In this document: positions 16,001 to 23,460 of the stretch, piece by piece
Position numbering within the stretch: the stretch's first letter is position 1
How the letters are laid out: each line of letters opens with the position of its first letter
NCBI GenBank assembly: GCA_031549115.1
Contig: JAVBQJ010000118.1
Location: 1 to 37,733 of the forward strand
Direction: 5' to 3'
DNA from: JAVBQJ01 sp031549115
GTDB lineage: Bacteria; Verrucomicrobiota; Lentisphaeria; Victivallales; Victivallaceae
DNA length: 37,733 bases
The notes under the pieces: generated by a model
Database searches by the model: none
What the model saw: only the letters and a program-made list of their open reading frames with translations
What the model was told of the DNA's origin: nothing
Translations under genes and position numbers: made by a program

Positions 16001-16161
16001 TCAGCCGGCGTTCGCTGGGGACGGCGGTATTCGGCGGCATGACGGTGGCGGCGATTCTGGGGACGATCATGATTCCGGCATTCTATCTGGTCTTTCAACG
16101 ATTGATCGACTGGGTCAAAAAGCCGGAACGGAAACCGGCCAAGAAGGCGGTGAAATCGTGA
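13006..16161 (+). CDS. RND multidrug efflux permease (AcrB/MexB type, HAE1 family)
   Basis: This 1051-residue inner-membrane proton antiporter has the full length of the AcrB family. It begins MISKFFIDRPRFALVI, with the first transmembrane helix. The proton-relay pair is Asp409-Asp410 in GVVVDDAIVVVENV (helix 4). The GxxxxD-type and second-half motifs (ENNLYTQVGFILLFG, FRAVLMTAIS) are in place. Two large periplasmic loops follow helices 1 and 7. It exports hydrophobic drugs or bile-salt-like compounds together with the adaptor. No outer-membrane factor is encoded beside it, so a TolC-like partner must lie elsewhere. It overlaps its neighbours by 4 bp on both sides. Confidence 0.95.
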   Translation: MISKFFIDRPRFALVISTVIMLAGLVAIFSLPVTQYPDITPSQISVSTTYPGADALTTQNSVIEPLESQINGVKRMLYMSSIASDAGSADITVTFGIGTDGDLNTVNVQNRVNLGTAQLPAEVKQNTVSVKEKSSNMLLIITLFSPNGTHDAIFLSNYLSLYVKDEISRISGVSDIQMLGDMTFGMRLWLDPEKLAARGLTVGDVQNALTEQNVPVAAGSLGAMPAPDNQISRMAVQTRGYLLSPEEFADIVLKALPDGQIVKVGDVATVERGSATYDMVGQLDGKPSALLAIYQLNDANGIQIAEQCRAKMDDLKKSFPSDLDYGIQYDTTAFVEASISEVVVTLFEALVLVVLVTYIFLQNWRDTLVPVVAIPVSLVGTFAVLLVIGYTINLITLFGLILAIGVVVDDAIVVVENVNRLMTQNRMSPRDAAIQSMEEVTGPVIATTAVLLAMFVPVCFLSGITGEIYRQFGITVSVAVAISSINALTLSPALAATMFRLDESGHRKFFLFRWFDAGFDWITRMYGHTVRFCLKRVAIMLLFYGGLVFLCGWLYNRLPAGFIPNEDQGIFFVNVQLPDGAALPRTQKTVNLATEKLLAMPGVQNVIAAAGYNILSGVSSSNNAMLIVVLKPWDQRTTPELSQTAILMRAAHELAQIPDGLLQPFPVSPIPGLGTSGGFSFVLEDTNGTNADRMQKTLNQVLGEANDATKHPMLSNVFTTFRSAVPQIYLNIDREKVMKLGVSMLDVNQALQGLLGYVYVNDYPQFGKLFRVEVQATDFYRLDQDAFTSIFVRNKKGEMVPLNTLMTISKTFAPQYLTRYNRYSSATLNGDAAAGYSSGQAMAAMEEIGSGLPDGFKFDWTDISYQEKLAAGQLPVIITLALLFIYLFLVAQYESWVIPLAVIASVPVAFFGALLFLWLGGVENNLYTQVGFILLFGIACKTAILIVEFAKVKHDEDGMSCYDAAVEAANLRFRAVLMTAISFVLGTMPLVIAIGPGAVSRRSLGTAVFGGMTVAAILGTIMIPAFYLVFQRLIDWVKKPERKPAKKAVKS

Positions 16162-17021
16162 CGCAGTGGGAATTGCATGCCATTCTCGATCTGGCGCTTG
16201 AAGCCGGACGCATCGGTTTGCGTCATTACGGCAAAACCGCTTCGGAGTTGAAGTCAGACGGTTCGGTGGTAACAGTGGCGGACCGTGCGATCGAGCAATA
16301 TCTGGGGCAATTTTTCGATTGTCCCGGCGAGGGCAGTTATTTGCTCGGCGAGGAGACGCTGGATTCGCGCGACGAAGCCTATATCGAGGCGGCGTTGGCA
16401 GCAGAGGCCTGCTGGGTGGTCGATCCGATCGACGGCACGGCGCCTTATACGGCTGAATTTCCGGCGTGGGGCATTTCGATCGGATTGGTGCGGGCGGGTG
16501 AATTTGCCGAGGGTGTGATTTACCTGCCGGCGCAGGGGTATGTGATCGTGACGGCCGGCGATACGGTTTACCATTGCGAGCAAGTGACGCCGGAAATGAC
16601 GGCGGGCGAGGTGAAATTGACGGAGGTGCCGCGTCATTTCCCGCATCTGGGCGGGGCGGGGCACGTCGGCATCACCCAACGGTACGCCAAAAACGCCCGG
16701 CTGGATTTTTCGAATGCGGTGTTCACCTGGTGCAGTTGCGTGACGCCGTTTTACTATATCGCCACCGGGCGGCTGCTGGCTTACTTCGTGGATGCGAAGG
16801 CTTGGGATGTCGCCGGCGGTTTTCCGATTTTGCGGCGGCTGGGCCTTTTGATGTGGGGGATGCGCGACCGGCGGGAGTTGGCGCCGCGCCTGAGCCGGGA
16901 GTTTTTCCATTTGGACAAAGACGATCCGTGCCGCTGGTGCCAGAATCAGGTCGTGCTGGTGGCGCCGGACGAAGCGGTGGCACACTACTTCGAAACCCGC
17001 GTAACGGAAATAAAAAAATAA
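16158..17021 (+). CDS. Inositol-monophosphatase-family phosphatase
   Basis: This is a 287-residue Mg-dependent sugar/nucleotide phosphatase. Family motifs are LLGEET (first metal Glu), DPIDGTA (second metal-binding loop) and WDVAGG near the C-terminus. GTG at 16158 is the start: it overlaps the permease stop (GTGA) and AGAAGGCGG lies upstream. The longer frame beginning at 15756 runs inside the permease gene. Members dephosphorylate inositol phosphates, 3'-phosphoadenosine phosphate, fructose-1,6-bisphosphate or histidinol phosphate; this sequence alone does not decide. Translational coupling to an efflux permease is unusual and may simply reflect operon fusion. Confidence 0.88.
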   Translation: MTQWELHAILDLALEAGRIGLRHYGKTASELKSDGSVVTVADRAIEQYLGQFFDCPGEGSYLLGEETLDSRDEAYIEAALAAEACWVVDPIDGTAPYTAEFPAWGISIGLVRAGEFAEGVIYLPAQGYVIVTAGDTVYHCEQVTPEMTAGEVKLTEVPRHFPHLGGAGHVGITQRYAKNARLDFSNAVFTWCSCVTPFYYIATGRLLAYFVDAKAWDVAGGFPILRRLGLLMWGMRDRRELAPRLSREFFHLDKDDPCRWCQNQVVLVAPDEAVAHYFETRVTEIKK

Positions 17022-17040
17022 ATTCTTAAAAAATAAATAA

Positions 17041-17257
17041 AATAGAGCCGCGAAGCGGCGGTTCTGCACTCCGTCATACGGAGGCGCGGTCCAGCGGCGA
17101 AAACGCTGGTCGCCCCAGGCGGCGCAGCCGCCTCGAAAGGGGCGAAATCCAAGTAAGGATCGCCGGAAGGCGATCCGGATCCGCCCGAGGCAGCGATGGT
17201 GGAGATGGGATTGGAAGCGTGAGCGACAATCCAATCTACACATAGAGCGGACGAGGC
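17041..17257 (+). repeat. Structured intergenic repeat, copy R3
   Basis: This copy begins 19 nt after the phosphatase stop in the same sense. Hairpins in order are GCCGC/GCGGC (17047-17059), CTCCGT/ACGGAG (17069-17083), CCAGCG/CGCTGG (17091-17109), nested CGCCCC-AGGCGGC (17111-17144), GGATCGCC/GGCGATCC (17157-17176), and the long terminal stem (17199-17213 with 17227-17241). The last has two mismatches and so looks partly decayed. The loop sequence GAAGCGTGAGCGA is identical in R1 and R2. Confidence 0.85.
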
Positions 17258-17478
17258 CGCCGCATCGACGGCGAACAATAAGCCGCCGCTCAAGCCGGGA
17301 AAATCGCTTTCGCGATTTGGCTCTGGGGGGTGGCGGCATTGGAACTTTAGCGGCAGATGATGGACAATAACCGAATCGCATTCCGTGGTGCGGTGTTTGC
17401 CACGCCCGACCAAGTGTCGGGCTTACTGGGGCTCTGCCCCAGCCCCCGATACCGGAGGAAAGTAACAAGTATTACGAA
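17258..17478. other. rimO upstream region with further hairpins
   Basis: No gene is seen. Inverted repeats are AAATCGC/GCGATTT (17301-17318), GCCCGAC/GTCGGGC (17404-17422) and CTGGGGC/GCCCCAG (17426-17442). A GGAGG lies at about 17454. The last two stems sit side by side and may form a terminator or a leader structure before rimO; no T-run follows. Confidence 0.45.
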
Positions 17479-17544
17479 ATGAGTTCAGATATGGAAACGG
17501 GAAAAAATCCGATGCAATCCGGTGTGGGAGCAGAAAAGGCATGA
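17479..17544 (+). CDS. Possible 21-residue leader peptide overlapping rimO
   Basis: A short frame starting ATG AGT TCA reads MSSDMETGKNPMQSGVGAEK plus a final Ala and ends TGA. It overlaps the rimO ATG by 4 bp, the same coupling pattern used by the real genes nearby. It is Met-rich (three Met after the start). The nearest GGAGG is about 20 nt upstream, too far for a standard site, so translation is uncertain. It may be chance, a leader peptide, or the tail of a lost gene. Confidence 0.25.
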   Translation: MSSDMETGKNPMQSGVGAEKA

Positions 17545-18905
17545 AAAAAGCATTACGCAGCCGGAAACCGGTCGTCAGTTTCGTCAGCCTGGGGTGTCCG
17601 AAAAACCTGGTGGATACCGAGGTCATGGCCGGGGCGGTGTTGACCGCCGGTTACGATCTGAGCTTCGACAGTGAAGACGCGGATATCCTGATTATCAATA
17701 CCTGCGCTTTTATTCCCCCGGCGCGGGAGGAAACCGATGCGGCGATCCGGGCGGGGATGAAGTGGAAAAGACGCCGTCCGGGGCGTAAACTGGTGGTGGC
17801 GGGCTGCCTGTTGCAATGGGACAAGGAGCGGGATTTCCTGCGGCAATACCGCGGTGTCGATTTGTGGAGCGGCGTCGACGGCGCTCCGCGGGTGGCGGAA
17901 TATTTGCAGGCGGCAGCGCCGGCTCCGGAGATACCGGTCCGGAATGTGAATCCGGAACCGTGTTATTTGTACGACGAACATACGCCGCGCCTGCAGATGA
18001 CGGCGCCGCATTTGGCCTATTTGAAGATCGCGGACGGCTGCGACAACCGCTGCAGCTATTGCAGCATCCCGAATATCCGCGGCGCCTTGCGCAGCCGTAC
18101 GGTCGCGTCGGTGGTACAGGAAGCGCGCAATCTGGTGAACAACGGCGTGAAAGAGCTGCTGCTGATCGCGCAGGACATTACCGCGTTCGGCCATGACCGC
18201 CCCGGGGAAGGGGCGACGCTGGCGGCGCTGCTGCGGGAGCTGGAGCAAATCGAGGGCGACTTCTGGATCCGGCTTTTGTACACCCATCCGGCGCATTACA
18301 CCGACGAATTGATCGCGACGGTGGCGGCGTCGAGCAAGGTCTTGCCGTATCTGGATATTCCGCTGCAGCATATCAACGACACCATTCTGAAGCGGATGGG
18401 GCGGAAGGTGACGCGCGCCGGCGTGGAGACGCTGCTGGCAACCCTGCGGGAACGGATTCCCGGGGTGATCGTGCGCACGACCTTCATCACCGGCTTTCCC
18501 GGCGAAGGGGAGGCCGAATACCGCGAACTGATGGAATTCGTCCAGGCGCAGCATTTCGACCGGCTCGGCGTCTTTGCCTATTCGGCGGAGCCGAATACGC
18601 CGGCGGCGGCCTTTGCCGGCCAGGTGCCGGAGCGGGTGGCGGAGGAGCGGGCGGCGGCGGTGATGGCGGAGCAGCGGAAGCTCGCGCAGGCCGCCAACGC
18701 CGCGCTGGTGGGCCGGGTGCTGACGGTGCTGGTGGACGGCTGGGATCGCAATCGCGGCACCGGACGCGGCGTCGGCGATGCGCCGGACATCGACAATCAG
18801 GTGCATCTGACCGGCCCGCGCGACATAGAGCCGGGGAGCTTCCGGCGTGCCCGGGTGACGCGAGTGAAAGACTTTGAATTGTTTGCCGAGATCGAGGAGG
18901 AGTGA
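17541..18905 (+). CDS. rimO: Ribosomal protein S12 methylthiotransferase RimO
   Basis: This 454-residue radical-SAM enzyme adds a methylthio group to the conserved aspartate of ribosomal protein uS12. The N-terminal MTTase domain has Cys19 (SLGCPKNLVDTEVM), Cys55 (NTCAF) and Cys89 (AGCL), ligands of the auxiliary cluster. The radical-SAM cluster is Cys167-Cys171-Cys174 in GCDNRCSYCSIPNIRG. A TRAM domain closes the C-terminus. SLGCPKN...DTEVM separates RimO from MiaB. Length and motifs are complete. pgsA follows after 3 nt. Confidence 0.96.
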   Translation: MKKALRSRKPVVSFVSLGCPKNLVDTEVMAGAVLTAGYDLSFDSEDADILIINTCAFIPPAREETDAAIRAGMKWKRRRPGRKLVVAGCLLQWDKERDFLRQYRGVDLWSGVDGAPRVAEYLQAAAPAPEIPVRNVNPEPCYLYDEHTPRLQMTAPHLAYLKIADGCDNRCSYCSIPNIRGALRSRTVASVVQEARNLVNNGVKELLLIAQDITAFGHDRPGEGATLAALLRELEQIEGDFWIRLLYTHPAHYTDELIATVAASSKVLPYLDIPLQHINDTILKRMGRKVTRAGVETLLATLRERIPGVIVRTTFITGFPGEGEAEYRELMEFVQAQHFDRLGVFAYSAEPNTPAAAFAGQVPERVAEERAAAVMAEQRKLAQAANAALVGRVLTVLVDGWDRNRGTGRGVGDAPDIDNQVHLTGPRDIEPGSFRRARVTRVKDFELFAEIEEE

Positions 18906-18908
18906 GGG

Positions 18909-19523
18909 ATGCATAAAAAGTGGAACATTCCGAATATTTTGACCATCAGCCGGATCGTTTTGATTTTCATCTGCCTGATTCTGGGAACCAATGCGGTGCA
19001 GCGGGCGGGCGAGCCGTTGACGGAGGGCAATGAGTTTCTGCGTTACCTGGCTTACGGGCTGGCGATTCTGGCGGGGCTGACCGATTTGCTGGACGGACAC
19101 CTGGCGCGGCGCTGGAATCAGGTGACCGACCTGGGAGCATTGCTGGATCCGCTGGCGGACAAGATTTTCGTGACCGCGACGATGCTGATCCTGGTGGAAT
19201 TCAATCTGATGCCGGGGTGGATTGCGGCGGTGGTGATTTCGCGTGAGTTCATGGTGACGGGGCTGCGAATGGCGGCGCTGCGCCATGGCGTGGTGATCAG
19301 CGCGGACCGCTGGGGCAAGCTGAAAACGGCGTTGCAGATGGGGATGCTGCTGTTGGGCGGCCTGGTCTGGGTACAGAACTGGGACCTGCGGGCGATGGTC
19401 TACCATAAGATCAGTCTGTACTGGGTGTGGTGGGGCTTGCTGGTGATGATCGTGCTGGTGACGGTGTTGTCGAGCCTCGGCTACCTGGCGCGTTACCGGG
19501 AGATTCAGAAAAAAGCGGCGTGA
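18909..19523 (+). CDS. pgsA: CDP-diacylglycerol-glycerol-3-phosphate 3-phosphatidyltransferase
   Basis: This 204-residue integral membrane enzyme makes phosphatidylglycerolphosphate from CDP-diacylglycerol and glycerol 3-phosphate. The CDP-alcohol phosphotransferase motif is complete: Asp59, D62-G-x2-A-R67, Gly76, Asp80 and Asp84. IPNILTISRI at the N-terminus is typical of PgsA. Several hydrophobic helices are visible. It follows rimO after 3 nt with GAGGAG upstream, so the two form an operon. Confidence 0.94.
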   Translation: MHKKWNIPNILTISRIVLIFICLILGTNAVQRAGEPLTEGNEFLRYLAYGLAILAGLTDLLDGHLARRWNQVTDLGALLDPLADKIFVTATMLILVEFNLMPGWIAAVVISREFMVTGLRMAALRHGVVISADRWGKLKTALQMGMLLLGGLVWVQNWDLRAMVYHKISLYWVWWGLLVMIVLVTVLSSLGYLARYREIQKKAA

Positions 19524-19528
19524 GCTGC

Positions 19529-19556
19529 TTGCCTTTTAGGAAAAGGGCGTTATATT
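19529..19556 (+). promoter_or_regulatory. tRNA promoter
   Basis: TTGCCT (19529-19534), a 16-bp spacer and TATATT (19551-19556) place the transcription start about 25 nt before the tRNA. A CCTTTT/AAAAGG inverted repeat lies within the spacer. Confidence 0.5.
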
Positions 19557-19587
19557 AAACGAGTCCCCCGCGTGACGGAGGACGTAC

Positions 19588-19736
<149 letters not shown>

Positions 19737-19848
19737 ACGGCAAGCCGCCTGGGCGGGGACTCCCCCCGGCTTCGCTCGAGTGCGGAGAAAAGCGCTTCGC
19801 GCATGAAAATACCCCGAATATACCCACGCGGCCTGCGGGCGAGGAAAA
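19737..19848. other. Gene-free stretch between tRNA-Ser and the MBL-fold gene
   Basis: The DNA is GC-rich with short GC stems (for example GCGC-TTC-GCGC near 19795). It lies downstream of both the tRNA and the convergent MBL-fold gene. No coding frame or clear T-tailed terminator is seen. Confidence 0.4.
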
Positions 19849-20949
19849 CTAAAAATCGTCACTTTGCAATACTTGCCCCTGGGTTGGAGTGAGCAATGGC
19901 AGTGAGACGGCGTCACTTGCTTTCTTCAGGCGTTTCGGCGGATCATCCCAGGCGTGGCGCGACAGGGCGAAGCGGCCGTAATGGATGCCGATGATGCGTT
20001 TTGCGCCCAAATCCTGTGCCGCCCGGACGGCGTCTTCGGGATTCATGTGGATTTGCGGCCAATCGGCGTTGTACTGTCCGGCTTCCATCAACGCGAGATC
20101 GATTCCCGGAAAGCGTTTGCCGATTTCTGAAAAGTGCATTCCATAGCCGCCGTCGCCGCTGAAAAATATCTGACGCGTTTGCCCCTGAAACAGAAACGCC
20201 GCCCACAGTGTCCGGTTCGCCGTCAGGCCGCGCCCGGAGAAGTGGCGCGACGGCAATACCTGAATGGGCAGTCCGGGGATAGCGGAAAAGGTTTCGTTCC
20301 AATCCGCCTCATGGATTTTTTCCGGCGCAATGCCCCAATAGCGCAAGTGAGATCCAACGCCGAGCGGACAGAGAAACATCGTTGCCTTTTCCTGCAACGC
20401 CTTGACCGTCGCCATGTCCAGGTGATCGTAATGGTCGTGCGAAATAACCAACAAATCAATCGGGGGCATATCATCCGCCGAATAAGCGTACTCCGCCGGA
20501 AAGGCCCGGTTGACAAACGAAAACGGAGCCGCGTAGCTGCTGAATACCGGATCGATCAGGATCTTTTTGCCGTCCAGCTGCATGAGGATGGTGGAATGCC
20601 CCAGCCATACCAACACATCCTGTTCCGGATCGAGGACCGTGAGATCGCTTTTCATCACCGGAACCGGCATCGGTGGTACGGTATCGCCCCGGTCGGCGAA
20701 GAAAAACTCCCAGAGCGACTTCCAACGGGAAGCGTCGGGCGCAAAGAGTTCCGTCCCCTCAAGATTGCGGAATTCCCCGTCACGCCAGTTGGAGGATTGC
20801 GCAATGCGTTCCAATTCCACCTCTTGCGGAAGTTTTCCGAAGCTCTCATATGACGCACAGGAGAATCCGGTCAGAGCGATGCCCATGATCATTGTACCTC
20901 CAATCAAAAGGCGGCAGATTTTTCTCCGGCGAAGATCATTCTTTTCCAT
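19849..20949 (-). CDS. MBL-fold metallohydrolase lipoprotein (RomA/NAPE-PLD-like)
   Basis: This 366-residue metallo-beta-lactamase-fold hydrolase has a lipoprotein signal: a basic start (RRRK), a hydrophobic stretch, and Cys31 in TGFSC. Zinc motifs are HSTIL near 118, H171-D-H-Y-D-H176, PSRHFSGRG, SGDGGYG and IHYGRF, as in the RomA/UlaG/NAPE-PLD-like branch, which cleaves phosphoester or lactone bonds. ATG 20949 gives a proper signal. An internal GGAGG before Met20 (20892) is a competing start, but the shortened signal would lack its basic end. It is the last of three minus-strand genes after the flavodoxin-like reductase and the broken dehydrogenase. Confidence 0.85.
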   Translation of the reverse strand: MEKNDLRRRKICRLLIGGTMIMGIALTGFSCASYESFGKLPQEVELERIAQSSNWRDGEFRNLEGTELFAPDASRWKSLWEFFFADRGDTVPPMPVPVMKSDLTVLDPEQDVLVWLGHSTILMQLDGKKILIDPVFSSYAAPFSFVNRAFPAEYAYSADDMPPIDLLVISHDHYDHLDMATVKALQEKATMFLCPLGVGSHLRYWGIAPEKIHEADWNETFSAIPGLPIQVLPSRHFSGRGLTANRTLWAAFLFQGQTRQIFFSGDGGYGMHFSEIGKRFPGIDLALMEAGQYNADWPQIHMNPEDAVRAAQDLGAKRIIGIHYGRFALSRHAWDDPPKRLKKASDAVSLPLLTPTQGQVLQSDDF

Positions 20950-21012
20950 ATGAGTTCCGGGGTATTACAGGGCGTTTCCCGCTTCGCAGGCTTCTTTCAT
21001 CACGGCATCCCT

Positions 21013-21648
21013 TCAGCGGATAAAGTTGGTGAAGACCGGTTCTTCCCGAAACGGCAATGGGACGCCGCTGTCACTGCCTGCTTTCAGGCAGCGCAGCAAA
21101 TACGCCATATTGCGGGCCAGAACCCGCATCACATGCAATCCTTCGGCATCCTGCGCGACCTCGGCCGGCGTATCGCCATGCACCATATTCCAGTAACAGG
21201 AAGAAACGACCGGCATCTCCTGAAGCTCAAAAAACTTATTCAACTGCGAAAACGCCGTCGTGGTTCCCGCCCTCCTGGCCGAAACAATCGCCGCCGCCGG
21301 TTTCAGATAAAAAGCACGGTTGCCGTTGCCGACCAGCTCCGAAATGAAAGCCCGATTCATAAATGAAATCAATGGACCGCTCGCTCCCGCATAATGAACG
21401 GGAGAGCCGAAGATAAACCCATCCGATGTCCTCGCCAGATCCTGGAAAAGCTGAACCTGATCTTTGATCACACAAGTGCCGAGTTTTTCACACGCATGAC
21501 ACGCGGTGCATCCGGCTATCGGTTTGCGGCCGATCCAGAATACTTCGCTCTCGATGTTCTCTGCCGTCAAGGTTTTCGCTATTTCCTGCAGCGCCGTGTA
21601 AGTGCAGCCCTTTTCATTGGGACTGCCGTTGACCAGTAAAACTTTCAT
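21013..21648 (-). CDS. Flavodoxin-fold NAD(P)H-dependent FMN reductase, iron-sulfur flavoprotein type
   Basis: This 211-residue protein has the FMN phosphate loop NGSPNEKG at 7-14 and a Cys cluster GCTACHAC (Cys47, Cys50, Cys53) with Cys59, the pattern of the NADPH-dependent reductase/iron-sulfur flavoprotein family. FGSPVHYAG is the second FMN-binding loop. GGAGG lies 8 nt before ATG 21648. It probably reduces quinones, nitro compounds or a partner protein. It follows the dehydrogenase remnant by about 17 nt. Confidence 0.88.
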   Translation of the reverse strand: MKVLLVNGSPNEKGCTYTALQEIAKTLTAENIESEVFWIGRKPIAGCTACHACEKLGTCVIKDQVQLFQDLARTSDGFIFGSPVHYAGASGPLISFMNRAFISELVGNGNRAFYLKPAAAIVSARRAGTTTAFSQLNKFFELQEMPVVSSCYWNMVHGDTPAEVAQDAEGLHVMRVLARNMAYLLRCLKAGSDSGVPLPFREEPVFTNFIR

Positions 21649-21665
21649 TTTGATTCCTCCATGGG

Positions 21666-21964
21666 TTATTTCAACGTTTTCAGGTCGATCACATACCGGA
21701 AGTGGACTTTTCCATCCTTCACCTGTTGGAATGCCTCATTCACCTGTCATTGAAGGCTTCCTGTACATCGCTGTGACAAATGCCGCAATAGAGAAGTTCG
21801 ACCAGGAGATCGTGCTCTCCCACTGCCCGGCGCTTGAATTCATAAGGGACAAGCTGCCCTTCGGCATTCATGGCCGCGTAACCTTTGGCATGGACCGGTT
21901 CACTTTGCGCCATCAGGCTTCCCATCGGAAGAAGCGCCGTCAAAAGGGTGATTGATAGTTTCAT
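21666..21964 (-). pseudogene. Zinc alcohol dehydrogenase with internal deletion
   Basis: From ATG 21964 (CGGAG just upstream) a signal-peptide-like start (MKLSITLLTALLPMG) runs into a clear NAD(P)-dependent alcohol dehydrogenase N-terminus: KGYAAMNAEGQL, then ELLYCGICHSDVQEAF with the catalytic-zinc Cys. After 74 codons the frame stops at 21740. The next bases, in another frame, read VNEAFQQVKDGKVHFRYVI and end at a natural stop (21666), which is the C-terminal tail of the same family. Roughly 270 middle residues are missing. Similar GAAGCCTTCAA / GAGGCATTCCAA words flank the junction, suggesting deletion between short repeats. The product cannot be active. Confidence 0.85.
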
Positions 21965-22045
21965 GATCTCCGAAAGATTTTGAATTTGTTCCCGTCCCAA
22001 AAGGATCATCGTCGGCAAAGAGAATGAAAAATCACGCATGGACAA

Positions 22046-22227
22046 CCTCGGCTATTAAAAACTACATTCACAATTAATGTCATTAACTATATATGTCGTT
22101 AATCTGATTTTCAAGTCCCTCAGGAAATTATTTTTGATATTTGTAATCGTACTTGAAAAATTCTTGGAACAGAGTATATTAGTAATGCTATTAAAGATAA
22201 ACGTCATTACCGATAAGAGATTTTGCC
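22046..22227. promoter_or_regulatory. AT-rich divergent control region of MarR and the minus-strand redox genes
   Basis: The plus-strand promoter is TTGAAA (22153-22158), a 16-bp spacer and TATATT (22175-22180). An inverted repeat GTAATG (22182-22187)/CATTAC (22205-22210) covers the likely start site and could bind the MarR product. A second dyad ATTAAC/GTTAAT (22082-22103) lies towards the leftward genes. TTTTCAAGT (22108-22116) and ACTTGAAAA (22151-22159) form a wider pair. The composition is much more AT-rich than the flanks. Confidence 0.5.
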
Positions 22228-22701
22228 ATGACCAAAGCAAAAAACAAAACAACCATTTGGACCAGGCTTTTTCAAGCATCCGAAAAGTTGCAGATATTGC
22301 ATGAGAAACAGACGCAGATTACGACTCCTCTCCATGCGACTTTTGCCCAGCTGCGAATTTTGAGTTACATCCGTTTCAGTCCGGGAGAATCGGTTAAAGT
22401 CAAAGAGATTGCGGATGAATTGCATATTACGCCGGCCGCCGCATCGCAGATTGTGGAGCGAATGGTTCAGCTGGGTATTGTGGAGCGCAGTTCCGTGCCG
22501 GGAGATCGCCGTTCCGTACGCGTAACGCTTTCAGTTGAGGGACGCAAATGCTATGCCCAGAACGACAAAGTCGTAGAAAAGCTGATGACAAAACTCCTGA
22601 AAGATGTTTCCAAGGAGAAGCTCCTGATTCTTCAGGAAGTACTGGACTCTCTGCTGAAAGCCATCGATGAAGAAAAATCACTGCTCGAAACGGAACAATA
22701 A
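22228..22701 (+). CDS. MarR-family transcriptional regulator
   Basis: This 157-residue winged-helix protein has the pattern SVKVKEIADELHITPAAASQ (recognition helix), then ERMVQLGIVERSSVPGDRRS (wing with the conserved DRR). It dimerises through its terminal helices and likely represses its own gene and the divergent dehydrogenase/reductase/MBL genes until an electrophile or oxidant is sensed. No cysteine lies in the DNA-binding part; one Cys is at about residue 110 (GRKCYAQ). A flavodoxin-like reductase follows after 21 nt. Confidence 0.9.
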   Translation: MTKAKNKTTIWTRLFQASEKLQILHEKQTQITTPLHATFAQLRILSYIRFSPGESVKVKEIADELHITPAAASQIVERMVQLGIVERSSVPGDRRSVRVTLSVEGRKCYAQNDKVVEKLMTKLLKDVSKEKLLILQEVLDSLLKAIDEEKSLLETEQ

Positions 22702-22722
22702 TTTTTACCCCCCAAAAAAAAG

Positions 22723-23262
22723 ATGAACAAAAAAGTATTGATCATATCTTCCAGCCCAAGACAAGGAGGCAACTCCGACCTTCTCAGTGATGAGTTTGCA
22801 AAAGGAGCAGTCGAGGCAGGCCATCAGGTAGAAAAAGTATTCCTTGCGGACAAGGAAATCAACTACTGTATTGGATGCGATGCATGCCGGAAAAACGGCG
22901 GTATCTGCATTCATAAAGACGATATGAGCGAGATTCTGCAAAGAATGATTTCCGCAGATGCGATCGTTCTTGCCGTACCGATCTACTGTGGATCAATGTA
23001 CTCGAAATTGAAAGTATGGATGGAACGCACCTATCCGCGATATACGGAGATCACGGGTAAAGAAATATACTTCATTGTCACCGGGATTGCCAAGACGATC
23101 CAGCGCTTGGATATTCCGGTCGCCGGTCTGCGCCGGTTTGCCTCCGGTCTTCCCGGCTCGAAAGAAAAAGGCATTGTATACGGTCTGAATACTTACGAAG
23201 CCGGTTCTGTCAAAGGGACCCCTGCCATGCGGGAAGCCTATGAGATGGGCTGCAAAGTCTGA
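22723..23262 (+). CDS. Flavodoxin-fold NAD(P)H-dependent oxidoreductase
   Basis: This 179-residue protein has SSSPRQGGNSD (FMN phosphate loop, 9-19), YCIGCDACRKNGGIC (Cys49, Cys52, Cys55, Cys62) and VPIYCGSMYSKLKVWMERT as the second FMN loop. It belongs to the same family as the reductase at 21013-21648 but is only distantly similar to it. It lies 21 nt after marR and is probably co-transcribed. A likely role is two-electron reduction of quinones or nitro compounds. The ribosome site is weak (purine run AAAAAAAAG). Confidence 0.87.
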   Translation: MNKKVLIISSSPRQGGNSDLLSDEFAKGAVEAGHQVEKVFLADKEINYCIGCDACRKNGGICIHKDDMSEILQRMISADAIVLAVPIYCGSMYSKLKVWMERTYPRYTEITGKEIYFIVTGIAKTIQRLDIPVAGLRRFASGLPGSKEKGIVYGLNTYEAGSVKGTPAMREAYEMGCKV

Positions 23263-23460
23263 TTCTTGGCCTCTTCTGCACTTTGTGAAAAAACCACCTC
23301 AAACGATCACTTTCAACTTGTTATTTGGCGGGCGATGGAGCATTGTCGCTCCGCTTCCGTTATAAAGCGCGCTTAGCGCATGAAATACAATTTGTAATCC
23401 CGCCCGGCCTTGGACATATATGCACCCTGGATGGACCGAACAAATCTTTGCGCTTCGGCA

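Noticed and set aside
13438..16098. 886-residue open frame antisense to the RND permease
   Set aside because: It is a mirror frame of a GC-rich gene: Arg/His/Gln-rich composition, no family pattern, and the sense frame is an unmistakable permease.
17553..19406. 617-residue frame antisense to rimO and pgsA
   Set aside because: It spans two coupled housekeeping genes with intact motifs on the other strand.
20892..20949. Internal start (Met20) of the MBL-fold lipoprotein, preceded by GGAGG
   Set aside because: The shorter form would lose the basic end of the lipoprotein signal; the GGAGG also encodes Gly-Gly in the longer frame. It is kept as an alternative only.
23301..23310. AAACGATCAC match to the end of the AraC-type box
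   Set aside because: Only 10 of 40 positions match and there is no second half-site or spaced -10.
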